This document shows, one piece after another, positions 9,309 to 19,746 of a stretch of 64,000 nt of DNA (position 1 is the first letter of the stretch; the number at the start of each line of letters is the position of its first letter). The stretch is from assembly GCF_025699295.1 (NCBI RefSeq), contig NZ_JAILWB010000001.1, positions 248,001 through 312,000 on the forward strand, written 5' to 3'. The notes below the pieces were generated by a model. That model saw only the letters and a list, made by a program, of their open reading frames with translations. It was not told where the DNA came from and ran no database searches. Source of the stretch: Hydrogenophaga sp. (GTDB lineage: Bacteria; Pseudomonadota; Gammaproteobacteria; Burkholderiales; Burkholderiaceae_C). Made by a program: the position numbers and the translations under genes.

Positions 9309-10397
9309 ATGAAAATCGCAGTTCTTCCAGGTGACGGCATCGGCACCGAAATCGTGGCCGAGGCCGTTCGTGTTCTTCAGGCGCTCGAGTTGCCCATGGA
9401 AATGGAATCGGCCCTGGTCGGCGGCGCGGCCTACGAGGCCCATGGCCATCCGTTGCCCGAGTCCACGCTCAAGCTGGCGATGGACGCCGACGCAGTGCTG
9501 TTCGGTGCGGTCGGTGACTGGAAGTACGACAAGCTGGACCGCCCCTTGCGTCCCGAGCAGGCGATCCTCGGCCTGCGCAAACACATGGGCCTGTTCGCCA
9601 ATTTCCGCCCGGCCATCTGCTACCCGGAGCTGGTAGGCGCTTCCAGCCTCAAGCCCGAGCTGATCTCCGGCCTGGACATCCTCATCATCCGCGAGCTCAC
9701 GGGCGACATCTACTTCGGCCAGCCGCGCGGTCGTCGCACCGCCACCGATGGCCACTTCCCGGGCGCCGAAGAAGCTTTCGACACCATGCGCTACAGCAAG
9801 CCCGAGATCGAGCGCATCGCCCATGTGGCCTTCCAGGCCGCGCGCAAGCGCAGCAAGAAGGTCACGAGTGTCGACAAGGCCAATGTGCTCGAAACCTTCC
9901 AGTTCTGGAAGGACGTGGTCACCGAGGTGCATGCCCAGTACCCCGACGTGGAGCTGGAGCACATGTACGTGGACAACGCGGCCATGCAACTCGTCAAGGC
10001 ACCCAAGAAGTTCGATGTGGTCGTCACCGGCAACATGTTCGGCGACATCCTCTCCGACGAGGCCTCCATGCTCACCGGCTCCATCGGCATGCTGCCCTCG
10101 GCCTCGCTGAATACGAAGAACCAGGGACTGTACGAACCCAGCCACGGCAGCGCGCCCGATATCGCAGGCAAGAATCTGGCCAATCCTCTGGCTACAATAC
10201 TGTCCGCTGCCATGATGCTCAGATTCACGTTCAACCAGACCGAAGCTGCCGACCGCATTGAACATGCGGTCAGCAGCGTGCTCGCGTCCGGCCTGCGCAC
10301 GACCGACATCTGGTCGGAAGGCACGACCAAAGTCAGCACCCGAGGCATGGGTGACGCTGTCGTGGCCGCCATCACCAAAACCATTACCAAGGGCTGA
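9309..10397 (+). CDS. leuB: 3-isopropylmalate dehydrogenase
   Basis: NAD-dependent oxidative decarboxylation of 3-isopropylmalate, third step of the leucine branch, 362 aa. N-terminal [11 protein letters not shown], the substrate loop [14 protein letters not shown], metal-binding [14 protein letters not shown] and the NAD-binding [13 protein letters not shown] region are all present in order. It is flanked on both sides by hairpins with identical CCCCGGC/GCCGGGG stems. Confidence 0.98.
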   Translation: MKIAVLPGDGIGTEIVAEAVRVLQALELPMEMESALVGGAAYEAHGHPLPESTLKLAMDADAVLFGAVGDWKYDKLDRPLRPEQAILGLRKHMGLFANFRPAICYPELVGASSLKPELISGLDILIIRELTGDIYFGQPRGRRTATDGHFPGAEEAFDTMRYSKPEIERIAHVAFQAARKRSKKVTSVDKANVLETFQFWKDVVTEVHAQYPDVELEHMYVDNAAMQLVKAPKKFDVVVTGNMFGDILSDEASMLTGSIGMLPSASLNTKNQGLYEPSHGSAPDIAGKNLANPLATILSAAMMLRFTFNQTEAADRIEHAVSSVLASGLRTTDIWSEGTTKVSTRGMGDAVVAAITKTITKG

Positions 10398-10422
10398 TAC
10401 AGCTCCGGTTCGTCACGCCCCT

Positions 10423-10443
10423 CCCCGGCACGACGAGCCGGGG
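10423..10443 (+). repeat. GC-rich hairpin between leuB and asd
   Basis: CCCCGGC (10423-10429), loop ACGACGA, GCCGGGG (10437-10443). A short T-run (GTTTTT) begins only about 8 nt later, so terminator activity is uncertain. The stem matches the hairpin upstream of leuB. Confidence 0.5.
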
Positions 10444-10476
10444 CACACAGGTTTTTCAACTTGAAAGGGCGTTGAC

Positions 10477-11607
10477 ATGACAAAACTCGTAGGACTCGTA
10501 GGCTGGCGCGGCATGGTGGGTTCCGTGCTGATGGACCGCATGCTCGCGGAGAGCGACTTCGACCTGATCGAACCGCTGTTTTTCTCCACCTCCAACGCGG
10601 GCGGCAAAGCCCCCGCCATGGCAAAGAACGAAACCCGCCTGCAAGACGCCCACGACATCGCGGCCCTGCAGCGCTGTGACATCGTCATCACCGCGCAAGG
10701 TGGCGACTACACCAGCGAGGTCTACCCCAAACTGCGTGCAGCCGGCTGGAAAGGCCACTGGATCGACGCCGCGTCCACGCTGCGCATGGACAAGAACGCG
10801 GTCATCATCCTCGACCCGGTCAACCTGCCCGTGATCCAGAACGCGCTGGCCCGCGGGGGCAAGGACTGGATCGGCGGCAACTGCACCGTGAGCTGCATGC
10901 TCATGGGCGTAGGGGCGCTGTACAAGGCGGGTCTGGTCGAGTGGATGAGCACACAGACCTACCAGGCGGCCTCCGGGGGTGGCGCGCAGCACATGCGCGA
11001 ACTGCTCACCCAGTACGGCACGCTCAACGCCGAGGTCAAGGCCCTGCTCGACGATCCCAAGAGTGCCATCCTCGAAATCGACCGCAAGGTGATCGCCAGG
11101 CAGCGCGCACTGACTGGCGCCGAGACCGCCAACTTCGGCGTGCCGCTGGGTGGTTCGCTGATCCCCTGGATCGACAAGGATCTGGGCAACGGTGTGTCCA
11201 AGGAAGAGTGGAAAGGCATGGCCGAGACCAACAAGATTCTCGGCATGGGTGAGGGCTTCGAGGCGCCGGCCATCCCGGTGGACGGTTTCTGCGTGCGTGT
11301 GGGGGCCATGCGTTGCCATAGCCAGGCCTTGACGTTCAAGCTCAGAAAGGACGTTCCTCTGGCCGACATCGAAGCCTTGATCGCGGCCGACAACGCCTGG
11401 GTCAAAGTGGTACCGAACACGCGTGAAGCGACGGTGCAAGACCTGACCCCGGTGGCCGTGACCGGCACGATGACAATCCCGGTGGGCCGCATCCGCAAAC
11501 TGGCCATGGGACCCGAGTACCTGGGGGCCTTCACCATTGGTGACCAGTTGCTCTGGGGCGCAGCCGAACCGCTGCGGCGCATGCTGCGCATTCTGCTCGA
11601 CGCCTGA
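10477..11607 (+). CDS. asd: Aspartate-semialdehyde dehydrogenase
   Basis: Reduces aspartyl phosphate to aspartate semialdehyde for lysine/diaminopimelate, threonine and methionine synthesis, 376 aa. The NADP-binding [10 protein letters not shown] lies at 9-18, and C136 in GGNCTVSCM is the catalytic cysteine (C135 in E. coli). It is the Gram-negative type of Asd. It follows leuB by 79 bp and precedes fimV by 180 bp, an order typical of Burkholderiales. Confidence 0.98.
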   Translation: MTKLVGLVGWRGMVGSVLMDRMLAESDFDLIEPLFFSTSNAGGKAPAMAKNETRLQDAHDIAALQRCDIVITAQGGDYTSEVYPKLRAAGWKGHWIDAASTLRMDKNAVIILDPVNLPVIQNALARGGKDWIGGNCTVSCMLMGVGALYKAGLVEWMSTQTYQAASGGGAQHMRELLTQYGTLNAEVKALLDDPKSAILEIDRKVIARQRALTGAETANFGVPLGGSLIPWIDKDLGNGVSKEEWKGMAETNKILGMGEGFEAPAIPVDGFCVRVGAMRCHSQALTFKLRKDVPLADIEALIAADNAWVKVVPNTREATVQDLTPVAVTGTMTIPVGRIRKLAMGPEYLGAFTIGDQLLWGAAEPLRRMLRILLDA

Positions 11608-11642
11608 TCCGCGCGGGGTCGACGTACCGAGGTAACAAATCG

Positions 11643-11678
11643 AGGTGTTCGCGTTGCGCCTCTGCAACGCGAACACCT
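11643..11678. repeat. Perfect 15-bp inverted repeat between asd and fimV
   Basis: AGGTGTTCGCGTTGC (11643-11657) and GCAACGCGAACACCT (11664-11678) are exact reverse complements around a 6-nt loop. Neither strand has a T-run next to it. It could be a Rho-independent-like end for asd with an unusual tail, an mRNA-processing hairpin, or a protein site ahead of fimV. Confidence 0.65.
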
Positions 11679-11787
11679 GCCATCAGGACGACGGATGGTC
11701 AGCTGGGAAACTCAAGCGGATTCTCAGCTTGTCACTGTAATCCGTTGATGTTAAGGTCAATTCTCGGTTTTTTACGTCGAGGTCAAA

Positions 11788-14478
11788 GTGCCATCCAACT
11801 CCCGCCACACCCCTTCCCACAAGCCCCGCCAACTGCAACAAAGTGCTGGTTTCAAAGGGCTCGCGCGGTTGCATGCGGTCGCTGCGGCGGCGCTGCTGTG
11901 TGCGGGCCTGATCCAGCACAACGATGCGCGGGCACTGGCCCTTGGACGCGTCGTCGTTCAATCGGCTCTCGGCGAACCCCTGCGGGCCGAAATCGATGTG
12001 CCGGAAATCAACGCCGACGAAGCGGCCACCCTTCGGGTGGGCTTGGCCTCTGGCGACACCTTCCGCGCCGCAGGCGCTGAAATCAACGCTGCGCTGACCA
12101 CCCTGCAGGTGTCCCTGCAGCGCCGCGCAGACGGTCGTGCCTATCTGCGCCTGACCGGTTCACGTCCCGTGACCGAACCCTTCGTCGACCTGATCGTGGA
12201 GGCCAACTGGTCTTCCGGTCGCATCGTGCGCGACTACACCCTGCTTTTTGACCCCCCGAATCTGCGCGCCGCAACCCCGCCGACACCGGTGGCCCCTGGC
12301 GTTGCCGCGCCCGCCACCGCGCAGGCGCAGCGCCCGGCCCCCGCGCCAGTGGCACCGCAGATTCAGCCACCCCGCCCAGCCCCCGCGCCAGCACCCGTGG
12401 CACAGCAACCAGTTCCCTCTCCCGCTCCAGCGCCCAGTGGCAGTGAAGGTGGCGGACAGGTTCGTGTGCAACGGGGAGACACCGCCAGCGGTATCGCCGC
12501 TGCCAACAAGCCCGCCAATGTGTCGCTGGATCAGATGCTCGTGGCCATGCTGCAGCAGAACCCGAATGCCTTCATTGAGGGCAACGTCAACCGCATGAAG
12601 GCTGGCGTGGTGATGGACCTCCCGACGGCCGTGCAGGCAGGCGCCATTCCCGCCGCCGAGGCCCGTCAGACCATCACGGCGCAAAGCCGTGACTTCAACG
12701 AGTTCCGCCGCCGCCTGGCCGGTAGCGCACCAGACGCTGGCGTACCAGCGGCGGACCGCCAGTCCGCAGGACAGGTCCAGACCGAGGTGAAGGACGCCAG
12801 CCCCGCCGCTCCCGCAGCCGACAAGCTGACTTTGTCCAAGGAAGCCGCGCCCGGCCAGGCCACAGGCGAAGACAAGATCGCCCGGGATCGTCAGGCCCGG
12901 GAAGCCTCTACGCGCGTGGCCGAACTGTCCCGCAACATCGAGGAGTTGTCCAAACTCGGCGCGGGTGGTACCGCCCCCGCCGCCACGCCGGCAGCCCCCG
13001 CACCGCCAGCGGCCGCACAGGCTGAAACGCCGGCCCCGACGGTGACGGTGCCTACCACCCCCACTCCTGCGCCCGCCGACGCCACGGCGCCCGCTGCGGC
13101 GACACCCTCCGCGGAGCCCACGCCCGACCCAGCCGCTGCGCCCGCTGCAGCCGCCCCCTCCACCACGCCCGCGCCGGTGAAGCCACCGCTGCCCGTGCCC
13201 ACGCCCTTGCCCGACGAGCCGTCGTTCATCGACCAACTGCGCGACAACCCACTGGTCCTGCCTCTCGCCGGTGGCCTGCTCGCCCTGCTGGCCGGCTTCG
13301 GCATCTACCGAATGCGCCAGCGCAAGCACGGTTCGAGCGTGGACAGTTCGTTCCTGGAGAGCCGTCTGCAGCCCGACTCGTTCTTCGGCTCCAGCGGCGG
13401 ACAGCGTATCGACACGGCCGAATCCGTCGCGTCGGGCTCGTCCATGGTCTATTCGCCCAGCCAGCTCGACGCTGCAGGAGACGTGGATCCGGTGGCCGAA
13501 GCCGACGTGTACCTGGCCTATGGCCGGGATCTTCAGGCCGAGGAAATCCTCAAGGAGGCCATGCGTAGCACGCCCACGCGCGTGGCCATTCACAACAAGT
13601 TGCTCGAGATCTACGCCAAGCGCCGAGACGCCCGGGCGTTCGAGGTGGTCGCCACCGAGGCCTATGGGCTCACGCAGGGTGAAGGCCCCGAGTGGGAACA
13701 TGCCTGCGAACTGGGCAAGGAACTCGATCCATCCAACCCGCTTTACCAGCCCGGCGGTAGCCCGGCGGTAAAAGTGGCCGCTGCGGTGAGTGCCGAAGGA
13801 GGCGCCATGAACACCATGCCATTCGGCAGCAGCACCCTGGCCGAGCCTGGCAAGTCGTCTGGCACGCCTTCCGGCATGGGTGACCTGGACCTGGATCTGG
13901 ACTTCTCCCTCGACGAGCCTTCGGCATCAGCCCCCATCGAGAAACCGGGCGAGGCGGCCCTTTCCGGCATGGACGACCTCAAGGCCACAGAAGAACTGAC
14001 CCAGCAGGCAGAAGCTGCCAGGGAAGGCCCTCCGTCGTCCATGTCCATGGACTTCGACCTGGACTTCCCATCAGGCCCCGCACCGCTGTCGACAGCCGAT
14101 CCGATCAGTGCCGGGCCCGAAGCCGACGCCATTTCGCCTGAGGCACCCACTTTCGACGACGAACCAATCATCGATCTGGGCACGGCGAGCAACACCGACG
14201 AGGGCCCGCGGAGCCAGCCTGCGGCAGCTCCCGAGATGATGTCGTTCGATCTCAACAACATCAACCTCGATCTTGGCGCACCACCGGTACAGGAAGAAGT
14301 CACATCGGCGGGCCGCCTGACAGAAGAGAACCCGCTCGAGACCAAGCTGTCCCTGGCCGAGGAATTCCGCGCCATAGGTGATTTCGAGGGCGCGCGATCG
14401 CTGGCCGAAGAAGTGCTGGCCGAAGCCTCCGGTTCGCTCAAGACCAAGGCCGGCACCTTCCTGGCCGATCTGGCCTGA
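11788..14478 (+). CDS. fimV: FimV/HubP-family polar peptidoglycan-binding protein
   Basis: Large polar hub protein of 896 aa. A signal or anchor segment at about 24-45 is followed by the conserved N-terminal FimV block (LGRVVVQSALGEPLRAEI at 51-68), an Ala/Pro-rich linker (about 160-220), a LysM-like domain (about 226-276), a second Ala/Pro/Thr linker (about 390-475), one membrane helix (about 487-505) and an acidic cytoplasmic part. It ends in the FimV C-terminal domain (about 848-895, NPLETKLSLAEEF then GDFEGARSLAEEVL). Start is a GTG preceded by GAGG. Known relatives organise type IV pili, flagella or polar complexes. Its place between asd and truA is conserved in Burkholderiales. Confidence 0.93.
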   Translation: MPSNSRHTPSHKPRQLQQSAGFKGLARLHAVAAAALLCAGLIQHNDARALALGRVVVQSALGEPLRAEIDVPEINADEAATLRVGLASGDTFRAAGAEINAALTTLQVSLQRRADGRAYLRLTGSRPVTEPFVDLIVEANWSSGRIVRDYTLLFDPPNLRAATPPTPVAPGVAAPATAQAQRPAPAPVAPQIQPPRPAPAPAPVAQQPVPSPAPAPSGSEGGGQVRVQRGDTASGIAAANKPANVSLDQMLVAMLQQNPNAFIEGNVNRMKAGVVMDLPTAVQAGAIPAAEARQTITAQSRDFNEFRRRLAGSAPDAGVPAADRQSAGQVQTEVKDASPAAPAADKLTLSKEAAPGQATGEDKIARDRQAREASTRVAELSRNIEELSKLGAGGTAPAATPAAPAPPAAAQAETPAPTVTVPTTPTPAPADATAPAAATPSAEPTPDPAAAPAAAAPSTTPAPVKPPLPVPTPLPDEPSFIDQLRDNPLVLPLAGGLLALLAGFGIYRMRQRKHGSSVDSSFLESRLQPDSFFGSSGGQRIDTAESVASGSSMVYSPSQLDAAGDVDPVAEADVYLAYGRDLQAEEILKEAMRSTPTRVAIHNKLLEIYAKRRDARAFEVVATEAYGLTQGEGPEWEHACELGKELDPSNPLYQPGGSPAVKVAAAVSAEGGAMNTMPFGSSTLAEPGKSSGTPSGMGDLDLDLDFSLDEPSASAPIEKPGEAALSGMDDLKATEELTQQAEAAREGPPSSMSMDFDLDFPSGPAPLSTADPISAGPEADAISPEAPTFDDEPIIDLGTASNTDEGPRSQPAAAPEMMSFDLNNINLDLGAPPVQEEVTSAGRLTEENPLETKLSLAEEFRAIGDFEGARSLAEEVLAEASGSLKTKAGTFLADLA

Positions 14479-14499
14479 CACACCGCGCCGGTTTCGTCT

Positions 14500-15321
14500 T
14501 TGCCTCTCCCTTCCCCGGCGTCCGATTCCGCAAAGACCCGCATAGCGCTGGGTGTGAGCTACAACGGCCGCGCCTACGACGGCTGGCAAAGCCAGCCGGG
14601 CGGTCGCACAGTACAGGACCAGCTGGAGCGGGCTATTGCCCACTTTTCGGCCGGCTCTCCCGTCAGGACGCTTTGCGCCGGTCGCACCGATGCCGGCGTA
14701 CACGGCCTGATGCAGGTCGTGCACTTCGACTCCCCGCTGGACCGCGCCGAAAATGCCTGGGTGCGTGGCACAAACAGCTTTCTCCCTGACAACATTGCTG
14801 TGCAATGGGCGCGCAAGGTGCCGGCCAGCTTCCATGCCCGCGCTAGCGCGCGCTCACGCAGATACGCCTATGTCCTGCTGGAGTCTCCCGTGCGCCCCAG
14901 CGTGGATACCGGTCAAGTGGGCTGGGTATTTCGCCCGCTCGCCCTGGAGCCCATGCTGATGGCCACGCGGGCGCTGGTAGGCGAACACGACTTCACTTCC
15001 TTTCGCGCGGCGCAGTGCCAGTCCCATTCTCCCGTCAAGCATCTGTTCCGGCTGGACATCGCACGTCGTGGCGGCTACTGGCGCTTCGAATTCGAAGCCA
15101 ATGCGTTCCTGCACCACATGATCCGCAACATCATGGGTTGCCTGATCGCAATCGGCGCCGGCAACCGCCCGCCCACCTGGATGACCGAGGTATTGCAGGC
15201 GCGCAGCCGCGACGCGGCAGCGCCGACCTTTTCCCCCGACGGTCTGTATTTCCTCGGACCGGTCTACGATGCAGCCCTGGGTCTGCCACAGCGCACACCC
15301 GCCTTTGACTGGTTGCCATGA
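14500..15321 (+). CDS. truA: tRNA pseudouridine(38-40) synthase
   Basis: Forms pseudouridine at positions 38-40 of the tRNA anticodon arm, 273 aa. D64 in GRTDAGVHG is the catalytic aspartate, and FHARASARSRRYAY and FLHHMIRNIMG are family landmarks. The frame is open only from 14479 and contains no ATG or GTG before the conserved region except a GTG at codon 19, so the TTG at 14500 is the likely start. It overlaps trpF by 4 bp (ATGA), which implies translational coupling. Confidence 0.95.
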   Translation: MPLPSPASDSAKTRIALGVSYNGRAYDGWQSQPGGRTVQDQLERAIAHFSAGSPVRTLCAGRTDAGVHGLMQVVHFDSPLDRAENAWVRGTNSFLPDNIAVQWARKVPASFHARASARSRRYAYVLLESPVRPSVDTGQVGWVFRPLALEPMLMATRALVGEHDFTSFRAAQCQSHSPVKHLFRLDIARRGGYWRFEFEANAFLHHMIRNIMGCLIAIGAGNRPPTWMTEVLQARSRDAAAPTFSPDGLYFLGPVYDAALGLPQRTPAFDWLP

Positions 15322-15995
15322 ACACCCACCGCACCCGCATCAAGATCTGCGGCCTCACGCGTGAGGCCGACGTGGATGCCGCCGTGCGCGCAGGAGCCGA
15401 TGCGGTGGGCTTCGTGCTGTACGAGCAGAGCCCGCGCCACGTGAGCGCGGAGCGTGCGGGCGAGCTGGCCAGCCGCCTGCCCCCGTTTGTCATGCCGGTG
15501 CTGCTGTTCGTCAATGCCAGCCCGGAACACATCGCGCGCGGTTGCATAGCCGTACCGCAGGCGCTGCTGCAGTTCCATGGCGACGAAACGCCGGCAGACT
15601 GCCAGGCCGCAGGCCGACCCTACCTGCGGGCCGCGCGCATTCCCACCGGGTCCGCGGGGACAGGCTTCGATCTTCTAGAATACGCAACGGAACACGCAGC
15701 TGCCCAGGCCATCCTGCTCGACGCCCTGGTCGAAGGTTATGGCGGCGGCGGTCAATCCTTCGACTGGACAGCATTCCCTTGGTCACATCCACTTCTAAAC
15801 GCCAGCTCTCGCCTCGTTTTGTCTGGTGGACTCACGCCTGCAAACGTGACCGATGGCATCTCTCGCGTACGGCCCTGGGCCGTTGACGTGAGCTCCGGGG
15901 TCGAAGCCGCCAAAGGCATCAAGGACCCCGACAAGATGCTCGCCTTCGTGGCCGCCGTGCGTGCGGCCGATGCGCAGATTTCCCGCCTGCCCTGA
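15318..15995 (+). CDS. trpF: Phosphoribosylanthranilate isomerase
   Basis: Amadori rearrangement of phosphoribosylanthranilate in tryptophan synthesis, 225 aa, single TIM barrel. C11 in KICGLT is the general base, and the Asp of VDVSSGVE near the C-terminus is the general acid. LQFHGDET and LSGGLTPANV are the phosphate and substrate loops. It is unfused to trpC, as is usual in beta-proteobacteria. Its start overlaps the truA stop, and trpB follows after 46 bp. Confidence 0.97.
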   Translation: MNTHRTRIKICGLTREADVDAAVRAGADAVGFVLYEQSPRHVSAERAGELASRLPPFVMPVLLFVNASPEHIARGCIAVPQALLQFHGDETPADCQAAGRPYLRAARIPTGSAGTGFDLLEYATEHAAAQAILLDALVEGYGGGGQSFDWTAFPWSHPLLNASSRLVLSGGLTPANVTDGISRVRPWAVDVSSGVEAAKGIKDPDKMLAFVAAVRAADAQISRLP

Positions 15996-16041
15996 CCACT
16001 CCTGACCGGGAGCCGGGCAAGTGGCCCTATCGAGACTCCCC

Positions 16042-17310
16042 ATGCAGACTTATCAGCAACCCGACCCCCGAGGCCATTTCGGCATCTACGGCGGCAGCTT
16101 CGTGAGCGAAACGCTCACCCACGCCATCAACGAACTCAAGGTTACGTACGCGAAGTACCAGCATGACCCCGAGTTCCTCGCGGAATTCCAAAGCGAGCTT
16201 GCCCACTTCGTGGGCCGACCAAGTCCGGTCTACCACGCCGCCCGCATGAGCCGCGAGGCCGGTGGCGCGCAGATTTTCCTCAAGCGCGAGGACCTCAATC
16301 ACACCGGCGCGCACAAGGTGAACAACACCATCGGGCAGGCCATGCTGGCGCGACGCATGGGCAAGCCGCGTGTGATTGCCGAAACCGGCGCCGGCCAGCA
16401 CGGCGTGGCCACCGCCACCATCTGCGCGCGCTACGGCCTGGAATGCGTGGTTTACATGGGCAGCGAGGACGTCAAGCGCCAGAGCCCCAATGTCTACCGC
16501 ATGAAGCTGCTTGGGGCCACCGTGGTGCCAGTGGAGAGCGGCAGCAAGACGCTCAAGGACGCACTCAACGAGGCCATGCGCGACTGGGTGGCCAACGTGG
16601 ACAACACGTTCTACATCATCGGCACCGTGGCCGGCCCACACCCCTACCCCATGATGGTGCGCGACTTCCAGAGTGTGATCGGCAAGGAATGTCTGGTGCA
16701 GATGCCCCAGATGCTCAAAGCTGCCGGTTGCCGTGGCAAGCAGCCCAACGTGGTGATCGCTTGCGTGGGCGGCGGCAGCAACGCCATGGGCATCTTCCAC
16801 CCCTATATCGATCACGAGAAAACGCGCCTGATCGGCGTGGAGGCGGCGGGTGAAGGACTGGACAGCGGCAAGCACTCGGCCTCGCTGCAGAAAGGCAGTC
16901 CGGGCGTTCTGCACGGCAACCGCACCTATGTGCTCCAGAACGACAACGGACAGGTGACCGAGACGCACAGCATCAGCGCCGGCCTTGACTACCCCGGCGT
17001 CGGGCCAGAGCACGCATTCCTCAAGGACATCGGTCGCGCCGAATACGTGGGCATCACCGACACCGAAGCGCTCGAAGCCTTTCACCACCTGTGCCGCACA
17101 GAGGGCATCATCCCGGCGCTGGAATCCAGCCACGCCTTGGCGTACGCGATGAAGCTGGCCAAAACCATGAAACCGGATCAATCCATCCTGGTCAACCTCT
17201 CGGGCCGGGGTGACAAGGACATCGGCACCGTCGCCGATCTGTCGGGTGTCGACTTCTACGACAGGCCGTCCATGCGCGGGCACACCGTCAAGGGAGGCAG
17301 TCCGAAATGA
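16042..17310 (+). CDS. trpB: Tryptophan synthase beta subunit
   Basis: PLP enzyme that joins indole and serine, 422 aa. K92 in [10 protein letters not shown] is the Schiff-base lysine (K87 in Salmonella), and GGGSNAMG is the phosphate-binding loop. I chose the ATG at 16042 because it begins the conserved [16 protein letters not shown] block; a GTG 21 bp upstream is in frame and cannot be excluded. The stop overlaps the trpA start by 4 bp, matching the obligate alpha2beta2 complex. Confidence 0.97.
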   Translation: MQTYQQPDPRGHFGIYGGSFVSETLTHAINELKVTYAKYQHDPEFLAEFQSELAHFVGRPSPVYHAARMSREAGGAQIFLKREDLNHTGAHKVNNTIGQAMLARRMGKPRVIAETGAGQHGVATATICARYGLECVVYMGSEDVKRQSPNVYRMKLLGATVVPVESGSKTLKDALNEAMRDWVANVDNTFYIIGTVAGPHPYPMMVRDFQSVIGKECLVQMPQMLKAAGCRGKQPNVVIACVGGGSNAMGIFHPYIDHEKTRLIGVEAAGEGLDSGKHSASLQKGSPGVLHGNRTYVLQNDNGQVTETHSISAGLDYPGVGPEHAFLKDIGRAEYVGITDTEALEAFHHLCRTEGIIPALESSHALAYAMKLAKTMKPDQSILVNLSGRGDKDIGTVADLSGVDFYDRPSMRGHTVKGGSPK

Positions 17311-18116
17311 GCCGCATCGAAAACACGCTCTCACAACTCAAGGCTCAGAACCGCAAGGCCCTGATTCCCTATGTCACGGCCGGCTATCCGTTCGCCGACA
17401 TCACCCCCGAACTGATGCACGGCATGGCCGAGGCCGGTGCCGACATCATCGAGCTGGGCGTGCCGTTCTCCGACCCTTCGGCCGATGGTCCCGTGATCCA
17501 GAAAGCCGGCGACCGCGCCCTGGCTCTGGGCATCGGCCTGGTGCAGGTACTGAGCATGGTGCGCGCGTTCCGCGAGCGCAACATCACCACGCCCGTGGTG
17601 CTCATGGGATACGCCAACCCGGTGGAACGCTACGACCAGAAACATGGCGCCGGGGCCTTCGTGCGCGATGCGAGCGCCGCCGGCGTGGACGGTGTGCTCG
17701 TTGTCGACTACCCGCCGGAGGAGTGCGAAGACTTCGCAGCCGCGCTGCGCGCACACGGCATGGACCTGATCTTCCTGCTGGCCCCGACCTCGACCGACGA
17801 ACGCATGGCACAGGTGGCACGCGTGGCCAGCGGCTATGTGTATTACGTCTCGCTCAAGGGTGTGACGGGCGCGGGCACCCTTGACGTCGGCCAGGTCCAG
17901 GCGATGCTGCCGCGCATCCGCGCGCATGTGAGCATCCCGGTAGGTGTGGGCTTCGGCATCCGCGACGCGGAAACCGCGCGCGCCATCGGCCAGACCGCCG
18001 ACGCGGTCGTGATCGGCAGCAAGATCATTCAGTTGCTGGAGAACGAACCACACGAAAAGGTGGTGGCCGTGGCCATCCAGTTCCTTCGCACCATCCGGAA
18101 AGCGCTCGACGCATAA
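17307..18116 (+). CDS. trpA: Tryptophan synthase alpha subunit
   Basis: Cleaves indole-3-glycerol phosphate to indole, which is channelled to TrpB, 269 aa. E49 and D60 in [14 protein letters not shown] fall at exactly the positions of the catalytic Glu49 and Asp60 of the Salmonella enzyme. The glycine-rich phosphate loop near the C-terminus ([13 protein letters not shown]) is present. It overlaps trpB by ATGA and precedes accD by 44 bp. Confidence 0.97.
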   Translation: MSRIENTLSQLKAQNRKALIPYVTAGYPFADITPELMHGMAEAGADIIELGVPFSDPSADGPVIQKAGDRALALGIGLVQVLSMVRAFRERNITTPVVLMGYANPVERYDQKHGAGAFVRDASAAGVDGVLVVDYPPEECEDFAAALRAHGMDLIFLLAPTSTDERMAQVARVASGYVYYVSLKGVTGAGTLDVGQVQAMLPRIRAHVSIPVGVGFGIRDAETARAIGQTADAVVIGSKIIQLLENEPHEKVVAVAIQFLRTIRKALDA

Positions 18117-18160
18117 TTCGCCCATTGCGCCCTGCCGGCGCCACCGCACGGAGAAGCACC

Positions 18161-19039
18161 ATGTCCTGGCTCGAAAAACTGCTGCCGCCGAAGATCACCC
18201 CGACAGACCCCACCGAACGCCGCAGCGTGCCCGAGGGCCTGTGGATCAAGTGTCCGAGCTGCGAGGCCGTGCTCTACAAGAACGATCTTGAAAAAAATCA
18301 GAACGTCTGCCCGCACTGCAGCCACCACCATCGCATTGGCGCGCGCGCGCGCCTCAACGCCTTTCTGGACGCCGAAGGCCGCTACGAGATCGCTCAGGAG
18401 GTGCTGCCAGTCGACGCACTCAAGTTCAAGGACAGCCGCAAGTACCCCGAGCGCCTGAAGGACGCACTGGAGACCACCGGCGAGACCGACGCACTGGTCG
18501 TCATGGGCGGCGCAGTGCACGGCATCAGTCTGGTGGTGGCCTGCTTCGAATTCGATTTCATGGGTGGCTCCATGGGTTCGGTGGTGGGGGAACGCTTCGT
18601 GCGCGGCGTCGAGGAAGCCATCGCGCAGAAGGTGCCCTTCGTGTGTTTTACCGCCACCGGCGGCGCGCGCATGCAGGAAGGCCTGCTCTCGCTGATGCAG
18701 ATGGCCAAGACCAACGCGGCACTCACCAGGCTCGCGAAAAAGGGACTGCCTTACGTCAGCGTGCTCACCGACCCGACCATGGGCGGCGTGAGTGCAGGCT
18801 TTGCCTTCCTGGGCGACGTGGTGATTGCCGAGCCTCGCGCACTGATCGGCTTTGCGGGTCCGCGCGTGATCGAGAACACCGTCCGGGTGAAGCTGCCCGA
18901 AGGTTTTCAGCGCGCCGAGTTCTTGCAGACCAAGGGCGCGGTCGACTTCATCTGCGACCGGCGCGAACTGCGCTCTTCCATCGCCAACACCCTGGCGATG
19001 CTGCAGCGCCAGAGCGCAGACGCGGTGGTCGACGATTGA
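18161..19039 (+). CDS. accD: Acetyl-CoA carboxylase carboxyltransferase subunit beta
   Basis: Transfers carboxyl from carboxybiotin to acetyl-CoA together with AccA, the first step of fatty-acid synthesis, 292 aa. The N-terminal zinc ribbon has C31, C34, C50 and C53. The crotonase-like domain shows [24 protein letters not shown] and [12 protein letters not shown]. The ATG at 18161 follows CGGAGAAG. In most Burkholderiales folC follows accD; here a Lon-domain gene does. Confidence 0.97.
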   Translation: MSWLEKLLPPKITPTDPTERRSVPEGLWIKCPSCEAVLYKNDLEKNQNVCPHCSHHHRIGARARLNAFLDAEGRYEIAQEVLPVDALKFKDSRKYPERLKDALETTGETDALVVMGGAVHGISLVVACFEFDFMGGSMGSVVGERFVRGVEEAIAQKVPFVCFTATGGARMQEGLLSLMQMAKTNAALTRLAKKGLPYVSVLTDPTMGGVSAGFAFLGDVVIAEPRALIGFAGPRVIENTVRVKLPEGFQRAEFLQTKGAVDFICDRRELRSSIANTLAMLQRQSADAVVDD

Positions 19040-19719
19040 TTTCCGTGCGCCCGGCAGAGGCGCTCACGCTGTCGCAACTGCCCCTGTTCCCGCTGCAGAC
19101 CGTGCTGTTCACGGGAGGCTGGTTGCCGCTGCGCATCTTCGAGGTGCGCTACCTCGACATGATCGGCCGCTGCCACAAGGCCGGTGCACCTTTCGGCGTG
19201 GTGTGCCTGAGCGAGGGCAGCGAGGTGCGACGGATCGATCCGGCCTCCCCCCCCACGGGCGACGGCTTCGCGCGGGAGGTGTTCCACCCCGTGGGCACAC
19301 TGGCACACATCGAAAGCCTGGAGCGGCCTCAGCCGGGTTTGATGATGATCCGCTGCCGCGGCCTGCAGCGCTTTCACGTGACGCGCCGCAGCCAGTTGCC
19401 GCACGGCCTGTGGGTGGCAGACGTGCAACTTGACGAGCCGGAGGCCGTGGTGCCGCTGCCCGATCACCTCGTCCACACCCGCGACGCATTGCAGCGCCTG
19501 CTGCGGAATCTGCAGGAACGCGATCCGGGCAACCTGGACCAGCTCCCCCTGCAAGCCCCCTATCAGTGGGACGACAGTGGTTGGGTGGCCAACCGGTGGG
19601 CCGAACTTTTGCCCGCGCCAGCCGAACTCAAGCAGCGGCTGATGACTCTGGACAGCCCCGTTCTGCGGCTGGAACTGGTCTCGGACCTGCTGGACAAGCT
19701 GGGACTGGGCGGCGTTTGA
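19036..19719 (+). CDS. Lon N-terminal (LON) substrate-binding domain protein
   Basis: Protein of about 227 aa that consists only of the LON domain: [18 protein letters not shown] then [14 protein letters not shown] and [12 protein letters not shown] in the first third. The AAA+ and Ser/Lys protease parts of Lon are absent, so it is not a protease. The start is uncertain: TTG at 19036 overlaps the accD stop (TTGA), and a GTG at 19045 is the other option; no ATG is available. It faces nagZ tail to tail, 27 bp apart. The biological role of stand-alone LON proteins is not established. Confidence 0.87.
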   Translation: MISVRPAEALTLSQLPLFPLQTVLFTGGWLPLRIFEVRYLDMIGRCHKAGAPFGVVCLSEGSEVRRIDPASPPTGDGFAREVFHPVGTLAHIESLERPQPGLMMIRCRGLQRFHVTRRSQLPHGLWVADVQLDEPEAVVPLPDHLVHTRDALQRLLRNLQERDPGNLDQLPLQAPYQWDDSGWVANRWAELLPAPAELKQRLMTLDSPVLRLELVSDLLDKLGLGGV

Positions 19720-19746
19720 AGCCCCCCCGCCGGCGTGGGCGGCGTG

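Noticed and set aside
8163..10265. 700-codon minus-strand frame across leuC-leuD-leuB
   Set aside because: It spans three well-supported genes on the other strand and shows no motif.
12160..13701. 513-codon minus-strand frame rich in Gly and Arg across fimV
   Set aside because: It is the reverse reading of the Ala/Pro-rich linkers of fimV, with no recognisable domain.
19036..19719. Lon protease
   Set aside because: Only the N-terminal LON domain is present; the ATPase and the protease domain are missing.
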